Notes: a model not told the origin generated them from the sequence alone. Positions 44,690-57,239 are shown, counted from the stretch's first letter. The stretch: 64,000 nucleotides of DNA from Triatoma infestans (GCA_011037195.1 JAAEAF010003796.1:1-64000); one strand, 5' to 3'. Numbers and translations are program-made.

Positions 44690-45720
44690 GAATTCTAGTA
44701 AAGCTTCTAATGTATATCATTATTATTGTATAAGTGGTGAGGAACATATACTAAGTTGAAGTAATACATTAGGAAAAAAGCTTAACGTTATGCTCGCCCA
44801 GAACCCCTAAAAACTCGAATTATCTCGGAAATGTTTCAAATAAAAGTGATAGGTATTGCTGTATGTAGATATATAGTGTACGAAGTTTAAAGAAAATCGC
44901 GAAAAGCTGAAAGAAATATTTAGTAAAGTCGCACTTCCGGTTGATGGTTTTTTCCTGAAACTTACGTGTCATTGCGGTCAGTACCTAAACGGAATACTAA
45001 GTTTGAAATTCCTACATTTCTGGTTTCGTTTTTGAGATATTTTTAAAAAATTCTTTGATATAGTAGCACACAAAGCAGGATAGTATTGGAATGTGATTAC
45101 ACTACGGGGCCAGAAGATATCGTCCACATCTAACCCCCAACTAATATTTGAAATCTAATGTCACACAATACTCTAAAATCTTTCAATTAAAAGTATTATC
45201 TGTGTAGATAGTATTCCAAGTTTAAAGAAAATCATTGCAGCCGTTTTTTTTAATAAAATGACGGAAAAACTCATTTATCGATTTATCTATTCTGTAAAGT
45301 TGAACTTTCGGTTTAATTGACATTTTTCAAATTTTCTAATGAGGATTTTCTCCCTGGGAAAATTCATTTAAGACAGTGGTTTTGAGCATGGAGTGGGGGT
45401 TATATTTTCCTTTAAAGTGCTATTTCAGTTTATTATATAATTTTATAATCTACATAATACTCGTATTAATTACAATGAAATGTGACGTCAAAATACTGGA
45501 ATTTGAAATAAAAATTGCTTCACCAGAAATGCGACTATTGAACAGTTTTTTGCGACTTTCTCCATAAAGACACCAACGAATTTCATTAAACTTGTTATAG
45601 TAACCAATATACCTGTCACTTTTGTTTAAATTAGTTTTCCAAGGAAGGTTCATTAATGAAGGTCATGGGGGGGGGGAGTGAGCTTTATGATTTCCTCAAA
45701 GAAGTAGTTTCTATAAAGTT
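44690..45720. repeat. H-family pieces in both orientations
   Basis: Minus-strand core sequence (about 44690-45060, opening near 44940), a further minus piece (45160-45330), then plus-strand core words (about 45350-45690). A G9-type run is at about 45668-45676. Confidence 0.55.
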
Positions 45721-46149
45721 TCGATTCTCCCATTCCATCTACTTTGAAGACAACATGTAGTAAGCATTATGTTAGAACAGATTATATAACAGCATTATTG
45801 TAATGGATTCTACAAAAATTATTTACTTTTTTTTTTAAAGGTGTAAAAATATTGGCTCGAAATTCTTGTACAAAAATGTTCGTTTCATTTTCTAAGGATT
45901 TTTTTTTGTTTTGTTTTGTTTGAAGTGGGCATATAGCCAACAGTAATACACTCTCGACCGTGTTACTTTAATTTTGTCCACGTAATGGCGGCTAAACAGT
46001 TATCTATCTTGTTTACTGTGGAAAACAAGTCTTCTTTTTTTTTATTATTCATTGCACTGCTTAGCTCATCTTCAGATATCTTGAAGATCTTCTTTCTGCG
46101 AGTACTCTAGTCAAACTAAAACTAACAACACTTAGAAGGATCCCCCCTC

Positions 46150-46560
46150 ACATACTCTCGCATGGTGTAATGGATTGCCGGCTGCGTGATTTGCCTGCAG
46201 CCAAATACCTATAAGGATAAGGTAATCCACCCAACTGCTACAGCTACGTCACTTAACGTAAGTACATGACGCACTTACCTATCACAAACTATTCAAATTC
46301 GCCGCCTTGTAGAGATCAAGATCCGCCTACCTCATCCCCTAGGAGATCTGGAAGGAGAAGTAGGGGAAGTTCCCAGCAAGTATATAATAAGGGCTAGCAC
46401 GAGCTTGACATTCAGTTCTTGTATACACGGTCTTCAAGAAAACATCATCATCACCAATACACTGTCAGTTCAGTCTATCGTTCTATTTAATTCAGTTTTG
46501 TAAGGTGTTCTATGTTTTCTCAATTATATATCCGTGTTCAGTCAATGTACTTTTCTCTTC
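46150..46560 (+). mobile_element. LTR-like repeat with TATA box and initiator
   Basis: Shares with the minus-strand block at 7.75-8.14 kb: GAGATCTGGAAGG, TATATAATAAGGGCTAGC, ATTCAGTTCTTGTA, CACGGTCTTCAAGAAAACATCATC and TGTACTTTTCTCTT. The arrangement (upstream region, TATA, initiator, transcribed part) suggests a solo LTR or LTR-derived promoter. The ends and any target duplication are not resolved. Confidence 0.5.
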
Positions 46561-47425
46561 TACATTTTTCTCTGTCCAAACCCTGAAGAAAATCCACTAC
46601 AACGAATGAACATAAAAAATTGTGCCTTGCCCTGATTATTTTAGTAAATACTACATGGAATATTTCCAGTTTGCAGTCAAGTAATTATTTCATACATTAT
46701 TTCCAGCCTGACCTAGTTATTCTTTTCCAGATCCATTTCCACGCTACCAGGCAGGCATGTCCGCAGGTTGCAGATAGTGGTGACGGCCAGTAGATATGTG
46801 AAATAAACAGTTGCAGAGAGTTCATTGGATAGAAGATAGGCTGTCTGGTGCACAGATTGCCTTATAAAAAGCCTCACCATCCAATGATGATGTGTCTGCA
46901 AGGACAGCAGACATCTACAGGAAGACAACCAACAAAAGAAAAAAAATCCCTGATTCTACAGGTTGAGGGTTGGGCGAGTTGTTCACGATTCGGCCTCGCA
47001 AAGATAATACCCTGCAGAAATAACAGTAGAAAAAAAGCCACTGGACATTAGCTCCAGAATTTTAGTGAGGTTGTTCTTCCGGTAAAAGTAAAAGTAAATA
47101 ACATCCTTTTTCCAGGAATTCTTTCTGCAACACATTATCGTTGACTGCATTTTTACAAGAACTGTGGGTAGTAAGTGGGGACTGGGCAACTCAAACAGAT
47201 TTTTCTGAAAAATGGATGATGCTATAATTGTTTACTAGTGCTTCATGAGGAAAAAAGGACAAACAAGTTTTTTCGAAAGATATAGGGAAAAAAATACGGT
47301 TGGGTTAAGTATTGCCGGGCAACTCGAAATATTTTCCACTGAAAGTGGGCATTATCGGCAATATACCAATAACTAGCTGCAATACTTGACAAACACCGAC
47401 AATGCTGTCCGGCCAATAACAATAT

Positions 47426-47818
47426 TGTAACGTTTTTCTTTCTAAACTAGCTACTGCAACTAGTTTTAAGTGGGTTCGTATAGACAAAATACTCTAAACT
47501 TCAATAAAGAAAACACCAATTTATTGCTATACACAATAAATTACTAAATACAACGCTTAATAATAATTATTTCACAGTTTAAACCACAAAAGTTCACTTT
47601 GTTCACTTTTGTACACTTTTCACAAACTAATAACTTCGTTTGTAACTGGGAACTCTCTCAACTCTCTGTGGTCCCTCTATTTATACCGGTAGCGAACCTT
47701 CCAGAAGGTTCTCAAATGTTCCAGAGAAAGCTAGAGCGCCGCCAGCGCTTCCTACGGCCACTAAGAGAACCTTAGGTACCTGTCTTCTCTTCTAGATGGC
47801 ACCACTTGCCGCGTTACA
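47426..47818 (-). mobile_element. Solo LTR, 393 bp, with 4-bp ATAT target duplication
   Basis: On the minus strand the unit starts TGTAACGC and ends CGTTACA, and is flanked by ATAT on both sides (47819-47822 and 47422-47425). Inside are an HSE array, TATAAATAG (47685-47677), an initiator-like CCCAGTTAC (about 47650-47642) and AATAAA (47525-47520). Terminal TG..CA, a 4-bp duplication and the promoter/poly(A) order define an LTR. No internal retrotransposon coding sequence flanks it, so it is a solo LTR left by recombination; Ty3/gypsy-type is likely. Confidence 0.82.
47677..47727 (-). promoter_or_regulatory. Heat-shock-element array next to a TATA box in the LTR
   Basis: Plus-strand positions 47694, 47699, 47704, 47709 and 47719 carry alternating GAA/TTC triplets in exact 5-bp phase (GAACCTTCCAGAAGGTTC then TTCC), with degenerate units at 47714 and 47724. 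That is five of seven perfect nGAAn blocks, the binding pattern of trimeric HSF. The array ends nine bases upstream of TATAAATAG on the minus strand, as in heat-shock promoters. Heat-inducible LTR transcription is inferred. Confidence 0.8.
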
Positions 47819-47822
47819 ATAT

Positions 47823-49115
47823 GTTAGTCTTTTATGAAATGTTCCGGCAATTTACTGAATAAACTCTTACGGTAACTAAGGCCATTAAAACGTTAAAGTT
47901 TTATATATTGGCACCAATTCAACCCGATATTTCTAGAGGCACTTCTACTTACTATGTATAAACAACGACCCCACAAATAGATCATCAGGGTAGCAGTAGA
48001 TATGCCTTTATTGATTTCCTATATTTAAGTACATTCTCCGTTTAAAATAAATCTTTTAACTAGCAATAATCGAAACTCAGAAGCCTTAATTGGTTACGTT
48101 ATGACTAGTGCGTAGCAGGAATAGTTAGGGAAAGTCGATATGAAAAAATCCTTTGGGGCGCTTTAAATTAGGTATATTATAACTAAAGATATCAAGATTT
48201 ATTAGTTTTAGTTGAAACATTTTTCCAAGATAATTCATTTTAGGGTTTTAGTGAGAAGCTGGAATTTTTTTGTAGGATAAGCGACCAATATCACTGTAGG
48301 AAAGATTAGAAATGAGGAAAAAGCCAAGAGAATTTTGCTCTGGAGAATTTTCTGGAAATTTGGCACGAAAAGATAATTCTGGGCAGCTATGTCTGGAAAA
48401 GATCTTAGCTACGCTTCAGTCTGTTGAAGAAGCTGATTCTAGAAAATTAGACGCCTGCAGATTCTGTGGGGAAATAAAACTCAGAAAAGTTTTAGAAGGT
48501 TCAGTACATACCGAAAATCTATGAAGGGATATAACCTTCCTAGAACCTTACCAGGTACTGAACTTTCTGAAAGAATCAGCCCTGTAAGACAAGCTTTAAC
48601 TCGGGAAACTTACCCTCAGTAAATCACCGACAGAAGAGCCCTAATTGATCTCTTCAAGATCGCATTGCACCCCCGAAAGAAAGTAAACATATCTTGTACT
48701 TTGGAAATCAAGTCACTTGCCTCTTCAGAGAAGTTACGAGAAGACACGAATATTTTCTGAAGCAATCGCTAGGAAGAAGTGGGCTGCTTCCTTCAGGGAA
48801 CTAACAACACCAGCATCTTTCACTGATTGACACACTTTTTTCTCGCACACATGAACAGAAGTTCTATAGGAGGTTAGCCAATTTGTGCAAATACTTCAGT
48901 TTAGAGCAGCAAACATTTAGACAAAATGTAGCTCACCACACAACACGATCAGTTCCGCCTACACATTCCAATCCATACCGCAAGGCACACACAATAGGCA
49001 ACCAGAGCACAGTGGATTTGGCTGGCCGCCATTTCCTCTATACGCCTACAGTTACGTGCTCATTAGACCTGCAATGTTAACGCCTTTTAGCAAATGGATT
49101 TGCATTTATTTTATT
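47823..49115. other. Unassigned region
   Basis: A less AT-rich part (48300-49080) has open frames at 48312-48524 and 48883-49080, but neither resembles a known protein, and no splice pattern or poly(A) signal links them. Degenerate H core sequence occurs at about 48180-48250. Confidence 0.4.
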
Positions 49116-49119
49116 TTTT

Positions 49120-49560
49120 TATTATTATATACTTTCTCTTGCTGCTAATAAAAACGTATTGCGATGTGTCAATTTTTCGTAATTGAGTTTTCACCGGAAA
49201 TAATTGTTTTCTAACAATGGTTTGTGTGATTATGTATTTGAATAAATTATCTCAAGAAAGAATAAGTCTCAGGAAGTATAAATTTAATATTCCGTTTAAG
49301 GTATCACAATTGTATGGCACCTAATATTTCGATCAAAATCCGTTTCGTTCAGAAATGTGAAGGTACAATTTTTATTTGTTTTGTTTTCCTTATTTTCTCG
49401 AAAACTGGCTTCAATGATTTTTCCTTAAACTTTGCCTTCTAATTTTCCATACCCAAGTCTATCACCTTTATTAGAAACACTTTTCCAGGAAACTGAACCA
49501 GTTTAGTAAAAGTAACAGTTTGGAAGAAAATGTTTCAAATGCGAATTGCACGAGTAATAA
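49120..49560 (+). repeat. H-family repeat, 5' part and one core
   Basis: Starts TATACTTTCTCTTGCTGC, with GAGTTTTCACCGGAAATAA, the GTATCACAA block and a diverged core unit; no 3' end seen. Confidence 0.65.
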
Positions 49561-50976
49561 GTGCAGTAAGGAGTGCAATAATTATCACATTATTCAACTA
49601 TTACAGAGAAAACAAATTTATTAACCCTGTAATGTGTACATGTATTGCAAATTTATATAACCAAGTTTAGTATATGATAGAGTATGGGGCTAATATGTGT
49701 TGTTATGTGCAGGACAAACACTAGTTAAGCGTGACGTCAGCTCTCTTGGAATCTAAACATCCGCTATTTCAATGCCAACCTAATCATTCATCGGTTAGCT
49801 TCAAACAGACCGCTCCCATATTCTCTTTCTATCATCCATCTCCCATTTTTTTTTTGTATCTAAACTCTCTTTCTTCACGTTTCTGTCTGTCTGTCTCTCT
49901 CTTGCAATTTCTTCTCTTTATTTTTGTCCTTTTTTATCTGTAGCGATTTTTTTTTTTAATTTCTAATGAGCATGTTCAACATGTACAACTGAATTGAGTT
50001 AAAAAGAGAGCACTAATAGATAAATAGTTTTTGTATAGAAAAATTACGCTACTTCAAAAATAAACACTAGCTTCTGAATTTGTAAAGGTGAAACTGAAAA
50101 AGCCAATCAATAAAGCAGCATTTCCGGTTAACTGACTTTGTTAGAAATAGGAATTATGGCTTACTTTATGTGTTGATAAAAAATCGTAAAAAATAAAACT
50201 GAAATGGCACTTTCGAGGAAAGTCTAAGATCACCCGGATCCATTTTCCCCAGAAAATGCTACAAATAAAAGTAATAAAACTTCGTCTGTGTAATGTACAT
50301 GAAAAATTCTAAGAAAAGCATAAAAGTATTTTTTCTAGAAAATTGCAAAGTACCTAGTGAAAAACCCCAATCAGTAAAGTGGAACTTTCCGGCTAACGAA
50401 TTTTTATCAATAACTTCACTCCAGATACTTTCGTTTATACCACAAATGAAATATTAAGTTTAAGCTTCCCGCAATTTTTCATTTTCAAAGATATAATTTT
50501 TCTCATGTACTACAATTAAGGTCCATCTAACGGTATATACAGCACGACAAATATATCGCAATTACTACAATATGTACTAATGCAGGATAAATTAAGTGTT
50601 CCTTATAACAGTGATACTGTATTAGCAAATTACATTATCCCCATACAAGAATCTACATTTAAATTACTATTATCAATATAATTCTTAAGTTTTGCTGCAT
50701 TTTCTATGAGTTTGTCGGATAATTACCAAATAAATAATATAGCGATCAGGTGGCTGGCTGGTCTTATAGTTCACACTCTCTCCTTCTCTTTCGGAGAGAA
50801 AAGATAAAAGTAAAAGTTTTGGTTTAAAAAACTAAAGTAAAATAAAGTCTAAAAATTGTAATCAATAAAAATGGTAATTCTATCAATTTATTGGTAAAGA
50901 TAATAAAATTTATTCAAGTACTGTTAATCCTTAATATTATTACGCAATATTATGGCAGATTATTCAAATAATTAAT
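49561..50976. other. Gene-poor region with a minus-strand H fragment
   Basis: H-type core and 5' pieces on the minus strand at about 50080-50510. The remainder includes a pyrimidine-rich plus-strand block (49790-49960). No gene recognised. Confidence 0.45.
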
Positions 50977-50986
50977 ATTTTAATTT

Positions 50987-51301
50987 GTTGTTGTTAACAG
51001 AGTTGGAAAGCATCAGAGATATTTTTCATGATAGTCGGGTTCATTTTGTGGTCGTTGACTGGTTTCCGGGCGTTCTCCCACCACCTATCATCAGGATGTC
51101 TTGGTGAAACAGTTTGATAACACGGACTTGTACAGAGCAAAATGTATTATATAAACAGAGTATATAAACTGATTTTGTTCTATGCAAGTCTATTTAATGC
51201 ACTGTTTTACCGAGACATTCAGATAATGGACGATCACCCAAAACCGGTAGATGATCACAAAATGAAGCAGGATAAATGTGGAAAATATCTCTTGATGCTC
51301 T
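50987..51301 (+). mobile_element. Complete fold-back element with 10-bp target duplication
   Basis: A 315-bp insert flanked by ATTTTAATTT (50977-50986 and 51302-51311). The left arm has CATTTTGTGGTCGTTGAC and, in antisense, CTGATGA (51092-51086), stem II and GAAACCAGTC; the right arm has CCAAAACCGGTAGATGATCA with a lost core. The left core keeps CTGATGA and GAAA, but stem III is altered. The 10-bp duplication differs from those of 2.5 and 13.2 kb copies. Confidence 0.75.
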
Positions 51302-51484
51302 GATTTTAATTTACTTTTATAATTACCTAAAATAAGAATTGATTCTCGGGCTAGAATTAATGAAAAATAAATTCAATTTTGCACTAATTATCAAAAAGGT
51401 TCGTCATTTCACTACATATTTGTAGTATTTTGTAATCACTTAGGCTGACATCAGTATTATGATAACGAAAATGTTATTAAAAAA

Positions 51485-52478
51485 ATCTGGGGTGAAACAC
51501 TCACACAACTTTCTCTTACTCCAGTTCTCAAAATGATAATTGACAAATTTTATACTTTGTGTACCAAATTTAATGAAATTCGTCGAAAACTGAAAAAACT
51601 GTTGAGTAAAAGCGCACTTCCGGTTTACTAATTTTATTGAAACTTGGAAATTTGGCCATCTATTTATTTCTAATTAATTTTGTTTGGATGATAGCATTGA
51701 ATAATCAACTATGATAGCATTTTAAAGAAACACATAACTCCACCCCTTCCCTAAAAGTGCCCTTAAATGAATGTTCCTAGAGAAATCTTTAGATAAACAT
51801 GTAGATCTCTGCAAGTTGAGTTTATATACGAATTTCCAAAAAAAATCGTCGGAGCCATTTTTGAGGGGAAAATTTGTGAAAAAGTGACTTAATTCATTTA
51901 GTTAAAGTGGTTAAAGAATCGCACTTAGGTTATCCGATTTTTTCAAACTCGGAATTCAACAAAGATAATTGCTATTAACATTATTTAGATGATAGAATTG
52001 TTAATTAAACTGAAATAGACTTTAGATTTAGAAAACTAACCGAATCCCCTCCCAAAAGGTCCTCAGTGCATTTTCCGGAGAAAGAAATGTTTCAAATAAA
52101 AGTGGTAGCTCTTTGTAAGTGTAGTTGATATAACAAGTTTAAAGAAAATCTTCGGAGCCATTTTTGAGAAAATTGCAAAAACGTAAAAAAAACAACAGTA
52201 AAGTGGTACTTCCGGTTGAGGAATATTGACACATAACGCACCGTCAGATCCCATGGTGATACCTAAACGTAATATCAAGTTTGAACTTTCTACGATTTTT
52301 CGTTTTTGAGCTATGCTGTTCATACACACACACACACACACACACACAGACCATTTGCTAAAAACCACTTTTTTGGACTCAGGGGACCTCAAAACGGATA
52401 TTTCCGGTGAAAACTCGATATCGAAAATTTGACACGATTACAATACTTCCTCTTACTAGGAGTAAGAGAAAGTAAAAA
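51485..52478 (-). repeat. Full-length H-family repeat with tandem cores
   Basis: Minus-strand start TTTACTTTCTCTTACTCC (52478) to the end AGTAAGAGAAAGTTGTGTGA (about 51500). It includes a CA tract (52323-52348) and three unit openings near 52215, 51930 and 51620. About 994 bp, longer than the 700-bp copies by one core unit. Confidence 0.85.
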
Positions 52479-53284
52479 AAAAAATGCACAACAATATCAA
52501 TAAAATAAAAAAAACTACAAAAGCAAGTAAAATATATATATATATATATGATAAATATAACCTAACATAAATAACACAAAGTATGAATACACTATCTTTG
52601 GAATTACACATTTTGTCACATACATTTAAATATATTACTTTTTTTGTCATGTAACCACTCATTTGTCACTTAATTATATTAAACTTGTCGTTCTATGAAT
52701 ATTTTGTTATGATATTCTTGTTCAGTCGGTCTTCACTCCAAATTAGTCGTTCATAATTCCTATTTGCGTGGCCAATAAATGGCATTCTTCTAGAAAGCAC
52801 TTTCCTTTTTCTTTCTTTTTTTTAATTAAAAAATCCCCAAAACATGTATTTGCGATGAATTTAGAAAGTTTTAACGATTGCAAATACTACTTCTTCCAGG
52901 GAAAGTAAATAAAGGAATAGAAGCTTCTTTTTTTAAAATGTTAAAAAATTTCTTCTTTTTTTTTTCTTGTTTAATACCGCCTAAAGAGGTTTCTTCATCG
53001 AAGAGGGGAGTCCCTAAACTCTATAGAAGACTGTCTGCTTATATCCGGAAATACTTCATGACATTACTCTCGCATTCCAAAGCTATATATATATTCATGT
53101 ACTCAAGTATATATGAACTGGATAAAGAATGTGAGAAATTAAAGAAATGATGCTAATAGTAATTAGAATTTAGAATTCTCTTTCCTCAAATTAACACTAA
53201 GTGATTTTTTTTTTTTGGTGTTCGAAATGTTTAATATATCTAACCATTTCCTAGTCGTATTTTTTTTAAGCCATTTTATTTATT
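52479..53284. other. AT-rich region, no gene
   Basis: Includes a TA tract (52530-52550) and A/T runs. The open frames at 52456-52662 and 52878-53150 are low-complexity. Confidence 0.4.
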
Positions 53285-53345
53285 TATTTTTTTTTTTTAT
53301 AGCGCATCGACGACTTATGACCATTAGCGTCTCGAAGTCATAGTC
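53285..53345 (-). repeat. SINE 3' tail fragment
   Basis: The word order T-run, GCATCGACGACTTATGACCATTAGCG matches the tail of the SINE at 62.84-62.97 kb (minus strand), which ends in an A-rich tract. Confidence 0.5.
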
Positions 53346-54219
53346 CACAAAATTTAGACACTATGCTAGTGTATGGTGAAAAGAGATATTAAATAAAGAG
53401 ATAAAAAAATTAATAACACGACTACTTAGTAATAAAAAAAAATACTCACAAACCTAATAACGTTAAACCTAATACCAACTTATGCATTTTCTAAGCAGCC
53501 GGTTTTTTTTTTTAACGGGCCACAACTACTAAGATTTTTTGGCCTTCTGAAACTGGGCACGAAATTTTTACATGAGCCATATATTATTTACCTTGTATCT
53601 AAATGGGGTGAAGTACTCAGTATTCTTTGCACCACAAATCCTAAACCTGAAATTATATTTACAGCTATTTACATTGCACTTTATATTTACAGATGTTTAC
53701 ATGGGGGGGGGGAGTTGTTCGCGTGCGAGATTGTTTTCACGTGTCCCCTGGATAGTAGATATCCAACTGAACGTACATCATCAGTCGCCACCGTAGCTAA
53801 TTTGTACTGGGCCGTACAACGTAGAATGGCTAAATAGCTGAAGTCATTAAAAAAAAAAAAACCTTACATTGCACACACTCTAGTAAAACACTTGTCTTCC
53901 TGTAAATTTACGCTAATAAATACTATCATACTACATACATTCAATATAATACGACCGCAATACATTCCTACAGATTCCTACGAGTGCCGAGATGCCAGGA
54001 CAGGTGCCAATCTCGTCACCGGCTAAGTGTAATCATGCATTACTTACTAAAACTGCCCTAAATATTTCATATAAATTTGGTGGCGCAGTAAATTGAACAG
54101 AATAGATTAGAGAGGAAGGAACTAACTGGAAACTGCCAACTATTTGGCACTGCCATTAACAAGCCTAAAATTAATTTTCACAGGAAATAATAGTGTGTGT
54201 GTAGTTGAGTTGGCGAAGT
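53346..54219. other. Unassigned AT-rich region
   Basis: A G9 run at about 53704-53712. No recognisable gene or repeat. Confidence 0.4.
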
Positions 54220-54365
54220 TTAAAAAGAATTAATGGAAAAGGTTTTCCAGAAAAACGCGAAAAAAATGAAATACCATTGAGAAGAGTCACCCTTCCGGTT
54301 GATGGATTTTTGTCGTAAACTTTTGTGGCACCTGGGCGGAATATCAAGTTTTAGCTTTCTGCTAT
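54220..54365 (-). repeat. H-family fragment, minus strand
   Basis: Contains CCTTCCGGTTGATGGATTTT and the GGCGGAATATCAAGTTTTAG block, ending at the start of a plus-strand copy, so two copies meet head to head near 54366. Confidence 0.55.
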
Positions 54366-54800
54366 TTTTACTTTCTCTTTCTCCTTGTAAAAAGGAAGTG
54401 TTGCGTTCGTGCCAGATTTTCGAAATTGAGTTTTCAAACTTAACAGAATATCTCTCAAAAACATAAAGTCAAAGCAGGAAGCTCAAACTTGGCATTCCAT
54501 TTAGGTACCCACACTGCCGCATCAGACACGAACATTTCGGCCAAAATCCATCAACCGGAAAAAAGACTTTGATGAATGATTGTTTTTCAGTTCTTTGTGA
54601 TTTTCCTTAAACTTCCTGTACTATCTACACAAAGAGATACCTATCAGTTTCAGTTCAAATATTTTCCGGGAAAATTGAGTTTTTGTAAGTTCTGGGGGAC
54701 TGAAGCGTCTTGTTATGTTTTCCTCTAAAGTACCACTTCACTATAATATATGGTTTTACCGCCTACACAACATTAATACGCATTAAATGTATTGATAGAA
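54366..54800 (+). repeat. H-family repeat, 5' part and core
   Basis: Starts TTTACTTTCTCTTTCTCC with GGAAGTGTTGCGTTCGTGCC, misses the TG tract, and has a core unit opening near 54545 up to the next CATTAATACG block. Confidence 0.65.
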
Positions 54801-54924
54801 TTCCATCACGGCTATATCGTATTGCGGTTGTAGATAACGCCTTTGGGGTTTAGAGAGATTTTTTTTTTTTGGTTGCTGCTTCCAGAACTAAAGCTCTTCC
54901 TTGGGTCTACAGTCTATACTAACC

Positions 54925-55092
54925 GGGAATACCGTGAGATGTCCCATGAGAAGTTGATTTGGACAGCGTCACCAACGTGGTGCAAATCCAAGTAATTTTT
55001 GTAAAACTTCTCTAAGATGGTGCGCATCGCAAAAATATGGTCCTCAGTTGACCTATCTTGTTGACAGCCACACTGGTAATCCCCCAGACGTT
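54925..55092 (-). pseudogene. LINE reverse transcriptase fragment
   Basis: Minus-strand frame (about 55085-54940) reads GDYQCGCQQDRSTEDHIFAM then RTILEKFYKNYLDLHHVG before a stop. It matches the RT segment Q.G....RST.D.IF..R.ILEK of RTE/I-type LINEs, just before the catalytic aspartate motif. Both flanks are degenerate. It may belong with the C-terminal fragment at 60.5 kb, but that is a guess. Confidence 0.7.
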
Positions 55093-55094
55093 AT

Positions 55095-56480
55095 TCTGCT
55101 CTTTCGGTGATCTTATAAGATATTATAAGATCTAATCCTACATATATTGATAATAGAAGAAATGCCCGAAGAATTGGGAAAGAGCTTTGAACTGTCCCAT
55201 TTAAAATATAAAAAGGAAGCAAGCTAAAATATGAACAATTTTCATTAAACTTCGTATTCTGCCTAAACCGATAAATGCATATCACTTTTTATTTGAAATC
55301 TTTTCTTCCGGAAAAATGAGTTTTTATAGTGTTGTGCAGGGGATCTGTGACATTACATTTCAAATAATTCGTGTTATTGGGCACTGTCTTCTGGACTATA
55401 ATATAAACTCATAATTTAAGTCTTCACATCCATAACCTCGCTACCAAACCTGCCCCTTACAATTTAATATTTTTATTTAATTTAAACAGCTACTACTGTT
55501 TAGATAACCACTATGATACTCTTCCACAGCTAACTAAGGACTTCATAAAAAAAAAGCCTATTAATTATAGCGATTTTTTCCTCTACTTTTGTTTGTAATT
55601 TAAAAAAAAAACAACCTATTAACCTATTTTAATTAAATGAATGTGAAAAAGTTGTATATATATGTGGGAAAAAAAATATAATGCGTCCCACTTACATTGT
55701 TTGTTAAGGAGATAAGGCTAATAAGGAAATAAATTTAGCAAGTCAAAACTTGTTGATCTGAGTTAAAATATATATATATATGTATGTCAATAAAAATAAT
55801 TGGGTCATGAGGACTATTATTGTCGACTGTGAATGTATTTTACTACTTTGAACAGAAACATACAAACACCAGTATTTCTTTAAATTAAATTGGCTCATTA
55901 AAGCAAAATTTACGTTGTTTTTTTTTGATGACTTTTAATGAAAGAAAACACATTTCACAAAAATAAAAATGTGCACAATGGCTGCTTAATAATTAGAATC
56001 ATGAACATCTTTTTTTACAGTTGTTCGAATCAAATTAATTTATTTCAAAAGATGGTTTGAAATAATCAAAATACAGACTATTTAGTGAAATTGTAGGAAA
56101 TTACATTGTCATTATAACATTAACAAGATAAAAATCTCTTCATAAACAACAAGAAAACACATACAACAATAACAATAAAACGGGCCGATAAATAAATATT
56201 AAAAGTTAAATAAACAGTAAAATGAACAAAATCAAAAAATAAATAATATTGGCTGCGACGGCGTTTATTGTACGCTCAATGCAGCGTATATTAGAAGCGT
56301 TGCTATCATTCCAAAATCGAAGTGCATACTTGGAAATGGTACTTTACAGAATAGGTTTTTTGAGTTTTTTTTTGGAATTATCTCGAAATCGACTACGATT
56401 TCCTTTAACCTTGAAATGCTAAGTGCGCAGATTTCGCTTTTATTTGAAACATTTTTCAAAACAAAACAAAAAATAGATTT
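55095..56480. other. H-family scraps and AT-rich sequence
   Basis: Weak H core words at about 55240-55320 and 56300-56470. Between them lies AT-rich DNA (55440-56240) with no feature. Confidence 0.45.
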
Positions 56481-56684
56481 TCTTTTTGTTTTGCGGAATA
56501 TGTGGAATTAATTCCAAATATATGGTTTTGTCCTTCCTGCCTGGGACACACCATAGGATAATACTTGCCCACCTCCCACCTCTATAATTGTTACGAAATT
56601 TGCTGTTTAAAGAAATTTTTGTAGGAGAAAGTCGTATGAGTGTTTCACACCAGTTTTTTTTTTCTTCCCATGATATTGTAACTT

Positions 56685-57000
56685 AATTATGTGGTCATCA
56701 ATCGGTTTCACACACAGGCGTTCGCCCATCATCATCAATCAGTCTTGATAAATAAGATGAGCCCGCGCTCCTCTATTGCCCAATACAAAGTCAAGAATAC
56801 AACACATACTGTTCAGGGCATTCAGTAGGTGTGTGTGCTCTGACTTTGTAATGTACGCCAGCTCGATCAAGGTCCTTTTCAAACGATAGGCGAACGCCCG
56901 AAAAACCGGTCGTTGACCACAACATCATGAAGTACGTAATCATTGAATAAATCTCCGTCATTTCCCAGCAATGTTCATCCAATCATCCACATAATTCCCT
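56685..57000. mobile_element. Diverged hammerhead fold-back element
   Basis: The left arm in antisense has GGGCGAACGCC, GAAACCGATTGATGACCAC, while the right arm has GGCGAACGCCCGAAAAACCG and GTCGTTGACCAC. An intact CTGAAGA is missing from the right arm and the left one reads CTGATTGATGATGATGG, so neither core is complete. Confidence 0.6.
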
Positions 57001-57239
57001 TCCTACCTTGTTGAATATATATTTTATGAGATAAGTCATATTGGGCAATATGTCAATAAATATATGTATAACTGAGAATGAGACAGAGATATAGTTAATG
57101 TTAAAGTGAGATATAGGCAGTGGGGATAGAAATGATGAAATACAGATGCGGTCATCGCCTGATCAACAGTTGGACTGGACCGTTGACATTATGGTCAATT
57201 TACTTTTTCTTTTATTTTTATATATATATATATATATAT

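Noticed and set aside
46560..46600. CTGAAGA near 46.58 kb as another ribozyme
   Set aside because: No GC stem or GAAA at proper spacing.
48312..49080. Possible small proteins
   Set aside because: No family match or conserved motif, and no supporting gene structure.
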